The translations under genes and the position numbers were made by a program. Shown piece by piece: positions 42,522 through 51,167 of a DNA stretch of 64,000 nucleotides. The DNA comes from an uncultured Alphaproteobacteria bacterium (GTDB lineage: Bacteria > Pseudomonadota > Alphaproteobacteria > Micavibrionales > Micavibrionaceae): positions 62,001-126,000 of the forward strand of contig CALHAR010000001.1 in the NCBI GenBank assembly GCA_937931645.1, in the 5' to 3' direction. Every line of letters starts with the position of its first letter. The first letter of the stretch is position 1. The notes under the pieces are model-generated. The model was given only the letters and a program-made list of their open reading frames with translations. It did no database searches and was not told the DNA's origin.

Positions 42522-43823
42522 TTAAATATCTTCAATACGAACCAACGTCGGTTTATTTAATACCGTTGCTAATTCTTCGACCACTCTCACAGCGTTGTTA
42601 ACTTTAACCAAACTCGCTTTATGCGTCACAATCGCAACGGACGCTGTTCCATCTTCTTCATGACCACGCTGAATGAAGCTATCAATCGAAACATCTTTAT
42701 CTTTTAAACAAGCCGTTATATCCGCAATCACACCCGACACGTCTTTTACATGTAAATGAATATAACATTTAGCGTTTAATGTTTCCACACCTCGCCATTC
42801 AATCGCTTTTAATTTTTCTGTTGGAACGCCAAAGGTTGAAACCCTCTCACCCCTAGCTAAATCAATGATATCGGCAACAACGGAGGAAGCAGTTGGCCCC
42901 GCTCCTGCTCCGCGTCCTTGTATCATAACTTTATCAACAAAATCACCTTCAACCATAATGGCATTAAAGACGCCTTCAACTTGAGAAATCGCGTTCTTTT
43001 TAGAAACAAAGCAAGGCGACACAACTTGCGTAAACACACCATCATCACATTGTGCCATACCAATAAGTTTAATACGGTATCCTAACTCTTCCGCATAATT
43101 TATATCTTTCATTGTAAGGTTGGAAATACCTTCAATTTCCAAACTCTCAAAATCAGGCTGCACACCAAAAGCAAGTGCGCCCAACAAGACCAACTTATGC
43201 GCAGCGTCAACACCATCCACATCAAAGCTAGGATCTGCCTCCGCATACCCCATTTCTTGCGCATCCTTTAAGACAGCATCAAAGTTACGCTCTGTTTCAC
43301 GCATTTCGGTTAATATATAATTACAAGTTCCATTTAAAATACCATAAATGTTTGTAATTTCATTTGCCGCCAACCCTTCGCGCAATGCTTTTATAACAGG
43401 AATACCGCCTGCCACAGACGCTTCATAAGCAATAGAAACACCATACGATTCCGCCAACTGCGACAGCACAAACCCATGATGCGCCAACAACGCTTTATTA
43501 GCCGTGACAACATGCTTGCCATTTTTAAGAGCCACCTCAACTAACGTCTTTGCATCGCCTTCTGAGCCACCAATCATTTCAACCACAGCATCAACACGGT
43601 TATCTTCTGCCATAGAGGATAAGTTATCAACCCATTCATAATTGGATATATCAACACCACGGTCTTTTGTTTTATTACTGGCCGTAACAGAAATAATTTC
43701 TATATCGCGCCCACATCGGTTTTTGATGACATCATGATTATCTTGGAGCACCTTAACGACGCCCGCGCCAACAGTTCCTAATCCAGCAATAGCAATGCGG
43801 AAAGGCGTTTTATTATTTGTCAT
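42522..43823 (-). CDS. hom: Homoserine dehydrogenase
   Basis: 433 residues. Rossmann motif IAGLGTVGAGVVKVL at residue 12, active-site region VTANKALLAHHG (Lys), ASVAGGIPVIKALREGL, the substrate loop GILNGTCNYILTEM and FDVDGVDAAHKL. The C-terminal ACT domain starts at about 350 (YIHLHVKDVSGVIADI). It reduces aspartate semialdehyde to homoserine for threonine and methionine; the ACT domain suggests feedback control by threonine. It leads the operon hom-glpX-yhhQ-recJ, with the OmpA-like lipoprotein gene ending two bases before its start. Confidence 0.97.
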   Translation of the reverse strand: MTNNKTPFRIAIAGLGTVGAGVVKVLQDNHDVIKNRCGRDIEIISVTASNKTKDRGVDISNYEWVDNLSSMAEDNRVDAVVEMIGGSEGDAKTLVEVALKNGKHVVTANKALLAHHGFVLSQLAESYGVSIAYEASVAGGIPVIKALREGLAANEITNIYGILNGTCNYILTEMRETERNFDAVLKDAQEMGYAEADPSFDVDGVDAAHKLVLLGALAFGVQPDFESLEIEGISNLTMKDINYAEELGYRIKLIGMAQCDDGVFTQVVSPCFVSKKNAISQVEGVFNAIMVEGDFVDKVMIQGRGAGAGPTASSVVADIIDLARGERVSTFGVPTEKLKAIEWRGVETLNAKCYIHLHVKDVSGVIADITACLKDKDVSIDSFIQRGHEEDGTASVAIVTHKASLVKVNNAVRVVEELATVLNKPTLVRIEDI

Positions 43824-43825
43824 GC

Positions 43826-44647
43826 TTATCTCTCACCTATCACCACATCAACACGGCGATCTTGAGTATTATTACCGGTTGCTTTAGAAGCACCCCAGCT
43901 GACTGTTTTCAGCTTCTCACCTGGGACACCCTGACGTATCAACGCTTTAGAAACCTTCTCAGACCTCTTCATAGACTGACGTAGATTAAGAATATGTGCT
44001 TGCGTTGTGTTTGTACCCGCTTGTGTTGGCTTACTTGCAAAGCCTTCAATCGTAATATGATTAACAGGAGCAAACTTCGCTTTCTCTGCCAGTGACTTTA
44101 TTTTTCTTAGGTCGCCGCTCCCCAATCTGGAAGAACCATGTTTAAAGAAAATTTGTCCCGCGACTGACCCTAAACTTTGATCATAGCTCTGACCATAACC
44201 TTGATTATGGGCTTGCACAGGTGGCACATTGTTATGACCATAAGGTTGCGCCCCTATATGCGGTGGGACATCTCCATCTAAGCCGTAAATAGTTACGCTT
44301 GTATCTGCCGTTTTGAACTCTTCACCATATTGCAAAACAGACGAAGATGAAGAAGGAGCTGTTGCTCGGTCACTCGGTTGTGCAACGTTACGTCGATAAT
44401 TTGGGTTAAGCTCAAGATCAAAAATATCGATAGAACTATCTATATTACTCGCACGCGTTTGATTAATCGTGTTTTGTTTTTGAACAGGTACAAGAGCTGT
44501 CGGCTCTGAAGCATTCTCTGTATTATTAGTCACAATAACTTTATCTGATTTCGTGCCAAAAGGTTTAAGCGGTATGCTTCCACAAGCAGACAAGCTTAAC
44601 AGCGTAAGACCACACAAAATATACCGATATGACTTGTTTATAGACAT
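43826..44647 (-). CDS. OmpA-family lipoprotein
   Basis: 273 residues from the ATG of MSINKSYRYILCG; an upstream in-frame ATG overlaps the AGAGGTAGGG ribosome site and is less likely. The lipobox is LSLSACGS, so mature protein starts at a lipidated Cys. Residues 25 to about 150 are low-complexity (Asn, Ser, Pro, Gln). The last 120 residues are an OmpA-like peptidoglycan-binding domain: IFFKHGSSRLGSGDLRKI, HITIEGFASKPTQAG, LNLRQSMKRSEKVSKALI and DRRVDVVIGE. One expected Asp/Arg of the diaminopimelate site is present in NLRQ and RRVDV. It likely ties the outer membrane to the cell wall. Confidence 0.85.
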   Translation of the reverse strand: MSINKSYRYILCGLTLLSLSACGSIPLKPFGTKSDKVIVTNNTENASEPTALVPVQKQNTINQTRASNIDSSIDIFDLELNPNYRRNVAQPSDRATAPSSSSSVLQYGEEFKTADTSVTIYGLDGDVPPHIGAQPYGHNNVPPVQAHNQGYGQSYDQSLGSVAGQIFFKHGSSRLGSGDLRKIKSLAEKAKFAPVNHITIEGFASKPTQAGTNTTQAHILNLRQSMKRSEKVSKALIRQGVPGEKLKTVSWGASKATGNNTQDRRVDVVIGER

Positions 44648-44772
44648 TGCCAAAACCCTACCTCTCCCCATTTCTTAATAAGATAGACTATCCTAGCTAA
44701 TATTGCCCTAATTTCAAGAGATTGCCCTGATAAACAAAGGATTATCCCTAATTATGGCAGCTTCCAAAGCCG

Positions 44773-45279
44773 TTATTTATACTCTTCCGCCAATCGGACA
44801 TAGTTATCGGCAGAAACCTTGAGGAAAGCCACTTCCTCGGAGTTCATATCCCGCATATATTTGGCTGGTGATCCACCCCAAAGCTGCCCTGATTTAACCA
44901 CTTTCCCGGGTGGTACTAATGCTCCAGCCGCCACCATTGACCCTTTTTCAATAACAGCTTCATCAAGGATAATCGCGCCCATACCAATTAAGCATTCATC
45001 TTCAACCCTACAAGCATGTAAAATTGCGCCATGCCCTATCGTCACATCATCACCAATATAAGTGCCTGATAATTTACGTGTCACATGCACAACTGCGTTA
45101 TCTTGAATATTTGTCCGTTTACCAATGCGGATTTCATGGACATCACCACGCATCTGCACGCCAAACCAAATAGAGCTTTGCTCGCCAATTTCGATGTCCC
45201 CCACCACGGAGGCATTGTCTGCAATCCATACACTATCATGGACTTTAGGAACAATATTTTTATACGGTAAGATAGCCAT
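44773..45279 (-). CDS. Gamma-carbonic-anhydrase-like hexapeptide repeat protein
   Basis: 168 residues, left-handed beta-helix. IADNASVVGDIEIGEQSSIWFG, RTNIQDNAVVHVT, the metal histidines in GHGAILHACRVEDECLIGMGAIILD, and VAAGALVPPGKVVKSGQLWGG match the YrdA/PaaY group. Trimers bind a metal between subunits; some are carbonic anhydrases and some thioesterases. It overlaps the start of the gamma gene by one base with the preceding reductase gene stop, so the two are co-translated. Activity on CO2 is not assured. Confidence 0.9.
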   Translation of the reverse strand: MAILPYKNIVPKVHDSVWIADNASVVGDIEIGEQSSIWFGVQMRGDVHEIRIGKRTNIQDNAVVHVTRKLSGTYIGDDVTIGHGAILHACRVEDECLIGMGAIILDEAVIEKGSMVAAGALVPPGKVVKSGQLWGGSPAKYMRDMNSEEVAFLKVSADNYVRLAEEYK

Positions 45280-46340
45280 TAATACGGTATCGGGAATTGA
45301 CGATAAACCTTATCAATATCCGCCATGACATCATCAGACAGCTCTATATCAAAAGCATCAATATTGCTTTTTAATTGCTCCATTGTCGTCGCCCCAATAA
45401 TAGTCGAGGTCACAAAATTTTGCTTGTCAACGAATTTTAACGCCATTTGGCAAACATCAAGCCCATGCTTCTTTGCAACAGCTATATATTGCTCAACGGC
45501 AGCATGAGCATCTTCACAATCACGGAATGTATCAAAATCATCATCTATTTTTTTTGCGCTCGCCCAACGCGTTCCCTCAGGAGTCTTTCCATGTCCGTAT
45601 TTTCCGCTTATCTGACCGGCAACTAAGGGGGACCAAGGCAAATAAGCCACCTCTTCACGCACGCAAACCTCTGCAACATACGGATCATCGGAACGGCATA
45701 ACAAACTAAATTCATTTTGAATAGATTCAACACGCGGAAAATTAAATTCTTTTGCTTGTTCGTTATACTTCATAATTCCCCACGCACTGTCATCAGACAG
45801 ACCGAAATGACAAACTTTACCAGCCTTCACAACCTCATCTATAGCACGTTGAATATCCATGAGATTATCTTCAACACGCGCCGTATCGTTCGATGTAAAG
45901 TCAATAAGTCCCGCATGGTTGCTGCCGAAATGTGGGAAAGGTCTGTTCGGCCAATGAAGTTGATACAGGTCAATATAATCTGTTTGCAACCGTTTAAGAG
46001 AGCCCTCAACCGCCACACGAATACTATCTCCAGTTAACGTCTCACCACCTCTAATCCATGGTATACCTGCACCAGCGACTTTCGTTGCAAGAATAACATC
46101 TTTGCGCTTACCTGTTTTTTGAAACCATGTGCCAATTATTTCTTCAGTTCTCCCTTGTGTAGGTTGGCTTGTTGGCACCGCATAAAGTTCGGCCGTATCA
46201 AAAAAATTGATGCCCTGCTCCACGGCATAATCCATTTGCTCATGGCCGTCGGCTTCAGTATTCTGCTCTCCCCATGTCATTGTTCCCAAACATACGCGTG
46301 ACACCTCTAAACCGGTACGACCTAATTTTGAATACTTCAT
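45279..46340 (-). CDS. tas: Aldo/keto reductase, Tas-like
   Basis: 353 residues from MKYSKLGRTGLEVSRVCLGT; the first in-frame ATG eight codons upstream lacks a ribosome site whereas AAGAAGAG precedes this one. The tetrad is visible: Asp and Tyr in FFDTAELYAVP, Lys in ILATKVAG, His in LYQLHWPNRPF. NADP-binding text IIGATTMEQLKSNIDA is near the end. Wording such as CLGTMTWGEQNTEADGH is close to E. coli Tas. The physiological substrate is unknown. It is followed directly by the hexapeptide protein and preceded by the rpsI terminator. Confidence 0.88.
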   Translation of the reverse strand: MKYSKLGRTGLEVSRVCLGTMTWGEQNTEADGHEQMDYAVEQGINFFDTAELYAVPTSQPTQGRTEEIIGTWFQKTGKRKDVILATKVAGAGIPWIRGGETLTGDSIRVAVEGSLKRLQTDYIDLYQLHWPNRPFPHFGSNHAGLIDFTSNDTARVEDNLMDIQRAIDEVVKAGKVCHFGLSDDSAWGIMKYNEQAKEFNFPRVESIQNEFSLLCRSDDPYVAEVCVREEVAYLPWSPLVAGQISGKYGHGKTPEGTRWASAKKIDDDFDTFRDCEDAHAAVEQYIAVAKKHGLDVCQMALKFVDKQNFVTSTIIGATTMEQLKSNIDAFDIELSDDVMADIDKVYRQFPIPY

Positions 46341-46363
46341 TTTCTCTTCTTTTTGTTTTAGCA

Positions 46364-46398
46364 ATAAAAAAAACCAGCCTAAACATAAGCTGGTTTTT
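46364..46398 (-). terminator. Terminator after rplM-rpsI
   Basis: AAACCAGC (46371-46378) with GCTGGTTT (46389-46396), a ten-base loop, and a run of T on the minus strand. It lies 130 bases past the rpsI stop and just before the tas-like gene. Confidence 0.85.
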
Positions 46399-46530
46399 AA
46401 AATTTTTAAAGCAAAAGCATTAAAGCCTTAACAACAAATAGTTTTTGTATTCGGCAAGTAAGATTGTATGAGCGCATGCAAATACGAAAAATACAATTTG
46501 ATGCAGACCAAATGCGAAAAACTGACGTTG

Positions 46531-47052
46531 TTATCTTTTCGCCCACTGCTTGGAACGACGCGCTTTATGCTTACCGATTTTCTTACGCTCAACAACACGT
46601 GCATCACGTGTCAGCATACCTGCCTTTTTCAAAGCTGGGCGAAGCTCAGGCTCCATATTTTCAAGCGCACGTGAAATACCATGGCGAACCGCACCAGCTT
46701 GTCCAGACAGACCGCCACCTTTAACAGTACACATGATATCAAAAGCGTTTACACGGTCAACGATCAAGAAAGGTTGATTTAGAACAAGTAAATGAGTTTG
46801 ACGACCAAAATATTGATCTTGCGTCTTACCATTCACGATAATCTGACCTTTACCTTTTTTAAGCCATACACGGGCAACAGATTCTTTACGACGACCCGTT
46901 GCATACGCACGACCAAGTTTGTCGACTTTAGGCTCTTTCTTCTCTGTCTTAGCTTCAGGAGCATCAGCTTTTGCTTCAGCAGAAGCCGCATCAGTCGCTA
47001 CGCCCTCTTTTAAATCTTTTAGATCTTTTAAATCTTTAACTGTTTCGCTCAT
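46531..47052 (-). CDS. rpsI: 30S ribosomal protein S9
   Basis: 173 residues. The N-terminal 45 residues are an acidic/Lys extension with three KDL repeats (DLKDLKDLK) typical of alphaproteobacterial S9; the core begins [21 protein letters not shown], continues [15 protein letters not shown] and [13 protein letters not shown], and ends with the basic tail [16 protein letters not shown] whose Arg contacts the P-site tRNA. It follows rplM with one base between them, as usual. Confidence 0.97.
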   Translation of the reverse strand: MSETVKDLKDLKDLKEGVATDAASAEAKADAPEAKTEKKEPKVDKLGRAYATGRRKESVARVWLKKGKGQIIVNGKTQDQYFGRQTHLLVLNQPFLIVDRVNAFDIMCTVKGGGLSGQAGAVRHGISRALENMEPELRPALKKAGMLTRDARVVERKKIGKHKARRSKQWAKR

Positions 47053-47053
47053 T

Positions 47054-47515
47054 TTAATCTCTCTTATTCTTAGGGTTCATTGCAGCAACGTCCAAAACTT
47101 CTGGATTTTGCGCCTCATGTGGGTGTTCGCTACCTGGGTAAACGCGCAGGTTACTCATGATCTGACGACCAAGGGGCCCTCTTGCAATCATACGCTCAAC
47201 AGCTTTTTGAACAACACGTTCTGGAAATTTACCTTCCAAGATTTCACCTTTAGAACGCTCTTTAATTCCACCTGGGTAACCAGTATGCCAGTAAAAAATG
47301 TCGCCGTTACGCTTGTTACCTGTTAAGCGAACATCTTTCGCATTAATAACAATAACATTATCGCCACAATCCATGTGAGGTGTGAAAGCGGGTTTATGCT
47401 TACCGCGCAGGCGTGACGCCACAACAGATGCCAAACGACCCAATACAACGTCCTTTGCATCAACGATAAGCCATTTCTTTTCGACCTCAGAGGCCTTCAT
47501 AGAATAGGTTTTCAT
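47054..47515 (-). CDS. rplM: 50S ribosomal protein L13
   Basis: 153 residues. [42 protein letters not shown]-like [20 protein letters not shown] and [20 protein letters not shown] are diagnostic L13 text. It binds 23S rRNA early in 50S assembly. The gene leads the rplM-rpsI pair. The upstream spacer contains two palindromic repeat units rather than an obvious promoter. Confidence 0.97.
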   Translation of the reverse strand: MKTYSMKASEVEKKWLIVDAKDVVLGRLASVVASRLRGKHKPAFTPHMDCGDNVIVINAKDVRLTGNKRNGDIFYWHTGYPGGIKERSKGEILEGKFPERVVQKAVERMIARGPLGRQIMSNLRVYPGSEHPHEAQNPEVLDVAAMNPKNKRD

Positions 47516-47544
47516 CTCATTTTTCCTTTTTTGTTTGGCCTTAA

Positions 47545-47568
47545 GCGGATAAACCCGCTACGGCTTTT
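47545..47568. repeat. Palindromic repeat, GCGCGTA family, unit 1
   Basis: GCGGATAAACCCGCTACGGC, a variant of the unit at 47581 in which the stem has changed on both arms (CGGAT/ACCCG), that is, partly compensated. It lies just upstream of rplM. Confidence 0.5.
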
Positions 47569-47580
47569 TACTTTCTGCCT

Positions 47581-47606
47581 CAGGCGCGTAAACGCGCTAC
47601 GGCTTC
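47581..47606. repeat. Palindromic repeat, GCGCGTA family, unit 2
   Basis: CAGGCGCGTAAACGCGCTAC followed by GGCTTC. The core GCGCGT-AA-ACGCGC is a perfect inverted repeat. The same 26 bases recur at 47885. Confidence 0.75.
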
Positions 47607-47791
47607 TCCCAACAACCGTTAAAATACCTAATTGGGATTAATCTGGCGCTGTTATGCGATATAAAATAACATCAGTCAAGAAAAAACATGCAAAAACAAG
47701 AGATTAAATATGAGGTATTGTAATACCTTATTAATAATTACCGCAGACTAATCAATAATTTAATAGATAAATTACTCTTTCACAGAAGTAA

Positions 47792-47868
47792 TGGTCGGAG
47801 TGAGAGGACTTGAACCTCCGACCCCTCGCCCCCCAGGCGAGTGCGCTACCAGGCTGCGCCACACTCCG
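47792..47868 (-). tRNA. tRNA-Pro (GGG)
   Basis: 77 nt with CCA encoded. The acceptor is CGGAGTG with CACTCCG, the D arm is GGCGCAGCCTGGTAGCGC, the anticodon loop is CTGGGGG (anticodon GGG), and the T arm has GGAGGTTCAAGTCCT. Confidence 0.95.
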
Positions 47869-47884
47869 ACTTCGATAGAAACTT

Positions 47885-47910
47885 CAGGCGCGTAAACGCG
47901 CTACGGCTTC
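47885..47910. repeat. Palindromic repeat, GCGCGTA family, unit 3
   Basis: Identical over 26 bases to the 47581 copy, and in the same orientation. It lies between tRNA-Pro and the merR gene. Confidence 0.75.
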
Positions 47911-47946
47911 TTTAATATATAGGGTTAATAAAACTAAACTAAAAAA

Positions 47947-48540
47947 TCAAACCTTAATCATGGCGCGCATAGCTTTTAGCTCTGTCAGCATAATTTCAAG
48001 GACAGCACGCTGTGTCGCAGATATGTTTGGTTTGGAAGGTTGTGCCGCCGATGTTGATACAGGCACCGCATCAGTTTGTGGCTGAGCGCTAACGTTGCTG
48101 TTATTCGCCTGTAATTGTGTGGCAATCATCTTGGCTTTACCGTGCTCTTTCATCAATTTCTGCACACCTTTAATTGTGTAGCCTTCAGTATAAAGAAGGT
48201 GATGAATACGTTCCAACAGTGCCACATCTTCAGGACGGTAATAACGACGTCCTCCGCCACGTTTAAGCGGACGAACCTGAGAAAATTTAGTTTCCCAAAA
48301 ACGTAAAACATGCTGTTGCACGTCTAACTTATCAGCAACCTCACTAATGGTACGAAAGGCATCTTTGGCTTTTTTCACTTTATTAGATTTAGGCTTACTC
48401 GCCGTTGCCGTCACTGGCGTCGCGTTCGTAGAACTTGGTTTAGCAGGCATTTGAACTGACCCTTGGGACGATAAACGCGATGCAGCCGTATCTTGTTCTT
48501 CATAAGTATCTGATGATTTATTCAAATTCGTCGTGTTCAT
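47947..48540 (-). CDS. MerR-family transcriptional regulator
   Basis: 197 residues. The winged helix spans about 64-130: [41 protein letters not shown] (wing with RRYYR) and [21 protein letters not shown]. The N-terminal 60 residues and the tail are low-complexity. It belongs to the alphaproteobacterial MerR protein always found next to ihfA; it lacks the Cys motif of metal-sensing members and its target is not known. It starts 32 bases after the ihfA stop and is probably co-transcribed with it. Confidence 0.88.
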   Translation of the reverse strand: MNTTNLNKSSDTYEEQDTAASRLSSQGSVQMPAKPSSTNATPVTATASKPKSNKVKKAKDAFRTISEVADKLDVQQHVLRFWETKFSQVRPLKRGGGRRYYRPEDVALLERIHHLLYTEGYTIKGVQKLMKEHGKAKMIATQLQANNSNVSAQPQTDAVPVSTSAAQPSKPNISATQRAVLEIMLTELKAMRAMIKV

Positions 48541-48572
48541 AAAATGTCCTTTTAATTATAGCTGTTTAAATA

Positions 48573-48905
48573 TTATTGCTCAGTCGCCTGCTGTAACGTT
48601 GCTTTATTAATTTTGTCTTTGAGAACATGAGACGCGCGGAAAACCAGAACTTTACGTGGCTTAATCGGCACTTCAACCCCCGTTTTTGGATTACGTCCGA
48701 TACGCTCCCCCTTTTCCCGCACAGAAAAACTGCCAAAAGAAGAAAGCTTCACATTATCGCCCTTTACCAAAGCCGCCATCATCTCATCCAATGTTTGTTC
48801 AACTAGGTCCGATGATTCATTACGAGAAAGCCCAACTTGTGCATAAACGGCTTCGGCCAAGTCTGCTCTGGTGATGGTTTTTGATGTTTTACTATCAAGT
48901 GTCAT
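48573..48905 (-). CDS. ihfA: Integration host factor subunit alpha
   Basis: 110 residues. [41 protein letters not shown] and [20 protein letters not shown] identify the HU/IHF fold with IHF-type arm. A short N-terminal and a Gln-rich C-terminal extension are present. It bends DNA at specific sites with IhfB and would support the sigma-54 flagellin promoter. In most alphaproteobacteria fabH lies immediately upstream; here the 275-residue gene and a 410-base gap separate them. Confidence 0.93.
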   Translation of the reverse strand: MTLDSKTSKTITRADLAEAVYAQVGLSRNESSDLVEQTLDEMMAALVKGDNVKLSSFGSFSVREKGERIGRNPKTGVEVPIKPRKVLVFRASHVLKDKINKATLQQATEQ

Positions 48906-49315
48906 GATGTTAGCTCCTGTTAATTAAAGTTAAAATTAAAGCCCATAATGCCCCACGTCAATGAAAGCAAGAAAGTTAATCACAAAAAACATTTACCATA
49001 CGCGCAACAATAAAGGCAAAAAACGATTCATTCTTAAGGAGTTAACGTGATTATTTAAGACTTCATTACGGCACAGAATCATCACTTTTTCTATGGAGAA
49101 CAGACAAACAAAAACATGAAATACAACAAAAAATTATGCCTGTAACACATTGATATTATTTGTGAAGGGTTTCTTTTTTTCATTGAGTCATTTTTATTTA
49201 CATAGTATTATTGACATATTTAATAGCACTGTTTATAACCATCCCATATTTTATAAAAACGTTAATTACAAAGCCTCTGCCTTTAAAGGTAGAAATGGCG
49301 TAGAGAGAAATAGAA
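48906..49315. other. Divergent intergenic region between ihfA and the triple-repeat gene
   Basis: 410 AT-rich bases. The right end holds a consensus promoter (49211-49239) for the rightward gene. The left part presumably holds the ihfA promoter, for which no clear pair was found. No small gene with a ribosome site was found. Confidence 0.6.
49211..49239 (+). promoter_or_regulatory. Consensus sigma-70 promoter of the triple-repeat gene
   Basis: TTGACA at 49211-49216, a 17-base spacer, TATAAC at 49234-49239. The predicted start near 49246 gives a leader of about 70 bases before the ATG at 49316. Confidence 0.78.
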
Positions 49316-50143
49316 ATGAACGCACAGCTTACCGCACCAGAACAACCATCCACAGCTGCTTCGCTGCACGCTTTTAAAAATAGTGCCACCCTCCGCTTCC
49401 ATTACATTCAAAAGTTAAAGGCGTTACAAGAGGAAGAACAGCTAAACGGTTATAAAGAAATGATTAACTCCGAGGGGTTTATAACGAACTCGAGCAGCCA
49501 TGATTACGGCTTAGCCTTAATCCAAGGGTTAAAACTTTTACCAAAAACAAAGCGTTTAAAAGGTTATGAATCAATGATTACGTGTGATGGATTTACGAAT
49601 CTAAATGACACCAACCGTCGCGCAATTTTTATTCAAGGGTTAAAATCCTTACCTAAAAGCGACCTCTTAACCGGCTATACAATGATGGTTTCTTCAGAAA
49701 ACTTTACACGCCTCTCTAACAGAGAACACGACAAGAGTATCATTCAAGCATTAAAACTTCTCCCTAAAGGTAGTAATCAGATCATCCTCTCGGAACAGGG
49801 CGAGCAAATAATATTGTTCTGCCCAGAAGGAAGTATCGATTCTAACCGAGCCATTGCCTTAAAATATAGTCAAGATAATAATCACATCAATTTTATTTGT
49901 CAAAACCAATATACATGGCGCCCTATTCTTCAGGAAAATTTAAAAGATCTTACCCCTGGAGCAGCATTTAAAATGAAAGCTGCCCTACTAATAGTCGCGG
50001 AAGAAATAGACGTTAGTAAGTCAGGTATAATCACAGGCTTATATAACGCTTTAGGAAAGCTAAAACCAAGAGGGCAAAAACCACACAGTTTTAATGTGGA
50101 CGTTATGTTTGCACAACAACAAGTGCAACCAGCCGTCATATAA
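49316..50143 (+). CDS. Triple-repeat protein of unknown function
   Basis: 275 residues, no signal peptide or membrane segment. Residues about 43-152 consist of three consecutive helical repeats of about 36-38 residues, each following L-x-G-Y-x-x-M-x-x-x-x-x-F...I-Q-[GA]-L-K-x-L-P-K (for example LNGYKEMINSEGFI...LIQGLKLLPK). A beta-rich part follows (QIILSEQGEQIILFCPEG), then a helical tail with AAFKMKAALLIVAEEI. I know no family with this repeat. It is transcribed alone from a strong promoter, against its neighbours ihfA and fabH. GAGAAATAG precedes the ATG as a modest ribosome site. Cytoplasmic location inferred. Confidence 0.7.
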   Translation: MNAQLTAPEQPSTAASLHAFKNSATLRFHYIQKLKALQEEEQLNGYKEMINSEGFITNSSSHDYGLALIQGLKLLPKTKRLKGYESMITCDGFTNLNDTNRRAIFIQGLKSLPKSDLLTGYTMMVSSENFTRLSNREHDKSIIQALKLLPKGSNQIILSEQGEQIILFCPEGSIDSNRAIALKYSQDNNHINFICQNQYTWRPILQENLKDLTPGAAFKMKAALLIVAEEIDVSKSGIITGLYNALGKLKPRGQKPHSFNVDVMFAQQQVQPAVI

Positions 50144-50172
50144 TTCTACAGTTACTCGGTTTTTAAAAAGCT

Positions 50173-51159
50173 TTAATACCGAACCAGTGCCGCGCCCCAT
50201 GTTAGGCCGCCGCCCATGGCCTCAATCAAAAGCATTTGACCGCGCTTTATTTTACCGCCCTGCACGGCCTCGTCCAACGCAAGGGGAATCGACGCCGCCG
50301 ACGTATTACCATGATGATCCAGCGTTACAACGACTTGATCCATGCTCATATTTAACTTTTTCGCGGTTGATTCAATAATACGAATATTTGCTTGATGTGG
50401 CACAAGCCAGTCAATATCCGCAGACGTGATGCCATTATACGCTAATGTTTCGGCAACTACATCAGCCATATAACTCACCGCATATTTAAAAACCTCGCGC
50501 CCCTGCATTTCAATCACGCCATTACCGCCCGTGGTAGAAACACCGCCCGTAGTTTGCAATAACTCACGCTTTGACCCGTTAGCATATAAATGGGTGGAGT
50601 GTATCCCCTGCCCGTCTAATTTATTGCTTAGAGTGTCGTCAGTTTCTTTAGCCTGCAGAATAACCGCGCCCGCACCATCGGCAAAAAGAACGCATGTTGT
50701 ACGGTCTGTCCAATCAAGAAGTGACGACATTTTTTCTGCGCCAATCACTAAGATATTTTTAGCCTGTCCCATTTTTATAAAATTATCTGCCACGGTCAAC
50801 GCATAGACAAAGCCCGTACAAACCGCCTGCACGTCAAAGGCAAGCCCAGGTTTAACCCCCAAATCCCCTTGCACCTTAACGGCGACAGACGGAAACGTAC
50901 GGTCAGGCGTGGTTGTGGCAACAATAATACCATCAATGTCTTGTGGGTCGAGCTTCGCATTTTCCAACGCTTTACGCGCCGCATGCAGAGCCATATCGCC
51001 TGTTGTTTCATTCTCGCCCGCAATATGACGATGCTTAATACCACTACGCTGGGTAATCCACTCATCTGTGGTATCAACCATTTTTTCCAAATCGGCATTT
51101 GTTAGAATTTTACTCGGCAGGTATGACCCCGTACTTAAAATAATTGATGTAAGACTCAT
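50173..51159 (-). CDS. fabH: Beta-ketoacyl-ACP synthase III
   Basis: 328 residues. The catalytic Cys is in FDVQAVCTGFVYAL (about 113), with His in WLVPHQANIRII and Asn in LDHHGNTSAASIPLAL. The start STGSYLPSKILTNADLEKMVDTT-type text (TGSYLPSKILTNADL) and RSGIKHRHIA are typical. It joins acetyl-CoA to malonyl-ACP to begin fatty acid synthesis. It follows plsX by eight bases. Confidence 0.97.
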   Translation of the reverse strand: MSLTSIILSTGSYLPSKILTNADLEKMVDTTDEWITQRSGIKHRHIAGENETTGDMALHAARKALENAKLDPQDIDGIIVATTTPDRTFPSVAVKVQGDLGVKPGLAFDVQAVCTGFVYALTVADNFIKMGQAKNILVIGAEKMSSLLDWTDRTTCVLFADGAGAVILQAKETDDTLSNKLDGQGIHSTHLYANGSKRELLQTTGGVSTTGGNGVIEMQGREVFKYAVSYMADVVAETLAYNGITSADIDWLVPHQANIRIIESTAKKLNMSMDQVVVTLDHHGNTSAASIPLALDEAVQGGKIKRGQMLLIEAMGGGLTWGAALVRY

Positions 51160-51167
51160 TTAAACCT

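Noticed and set aside
47545-47910. Three spaced palindromic repeats as a possible CRISPR or integron array
   Set aside because: Only three units with uneven spacing, one tRNA gene between them, and copies elsewhere in the window; they are dispersed REP-like elements.
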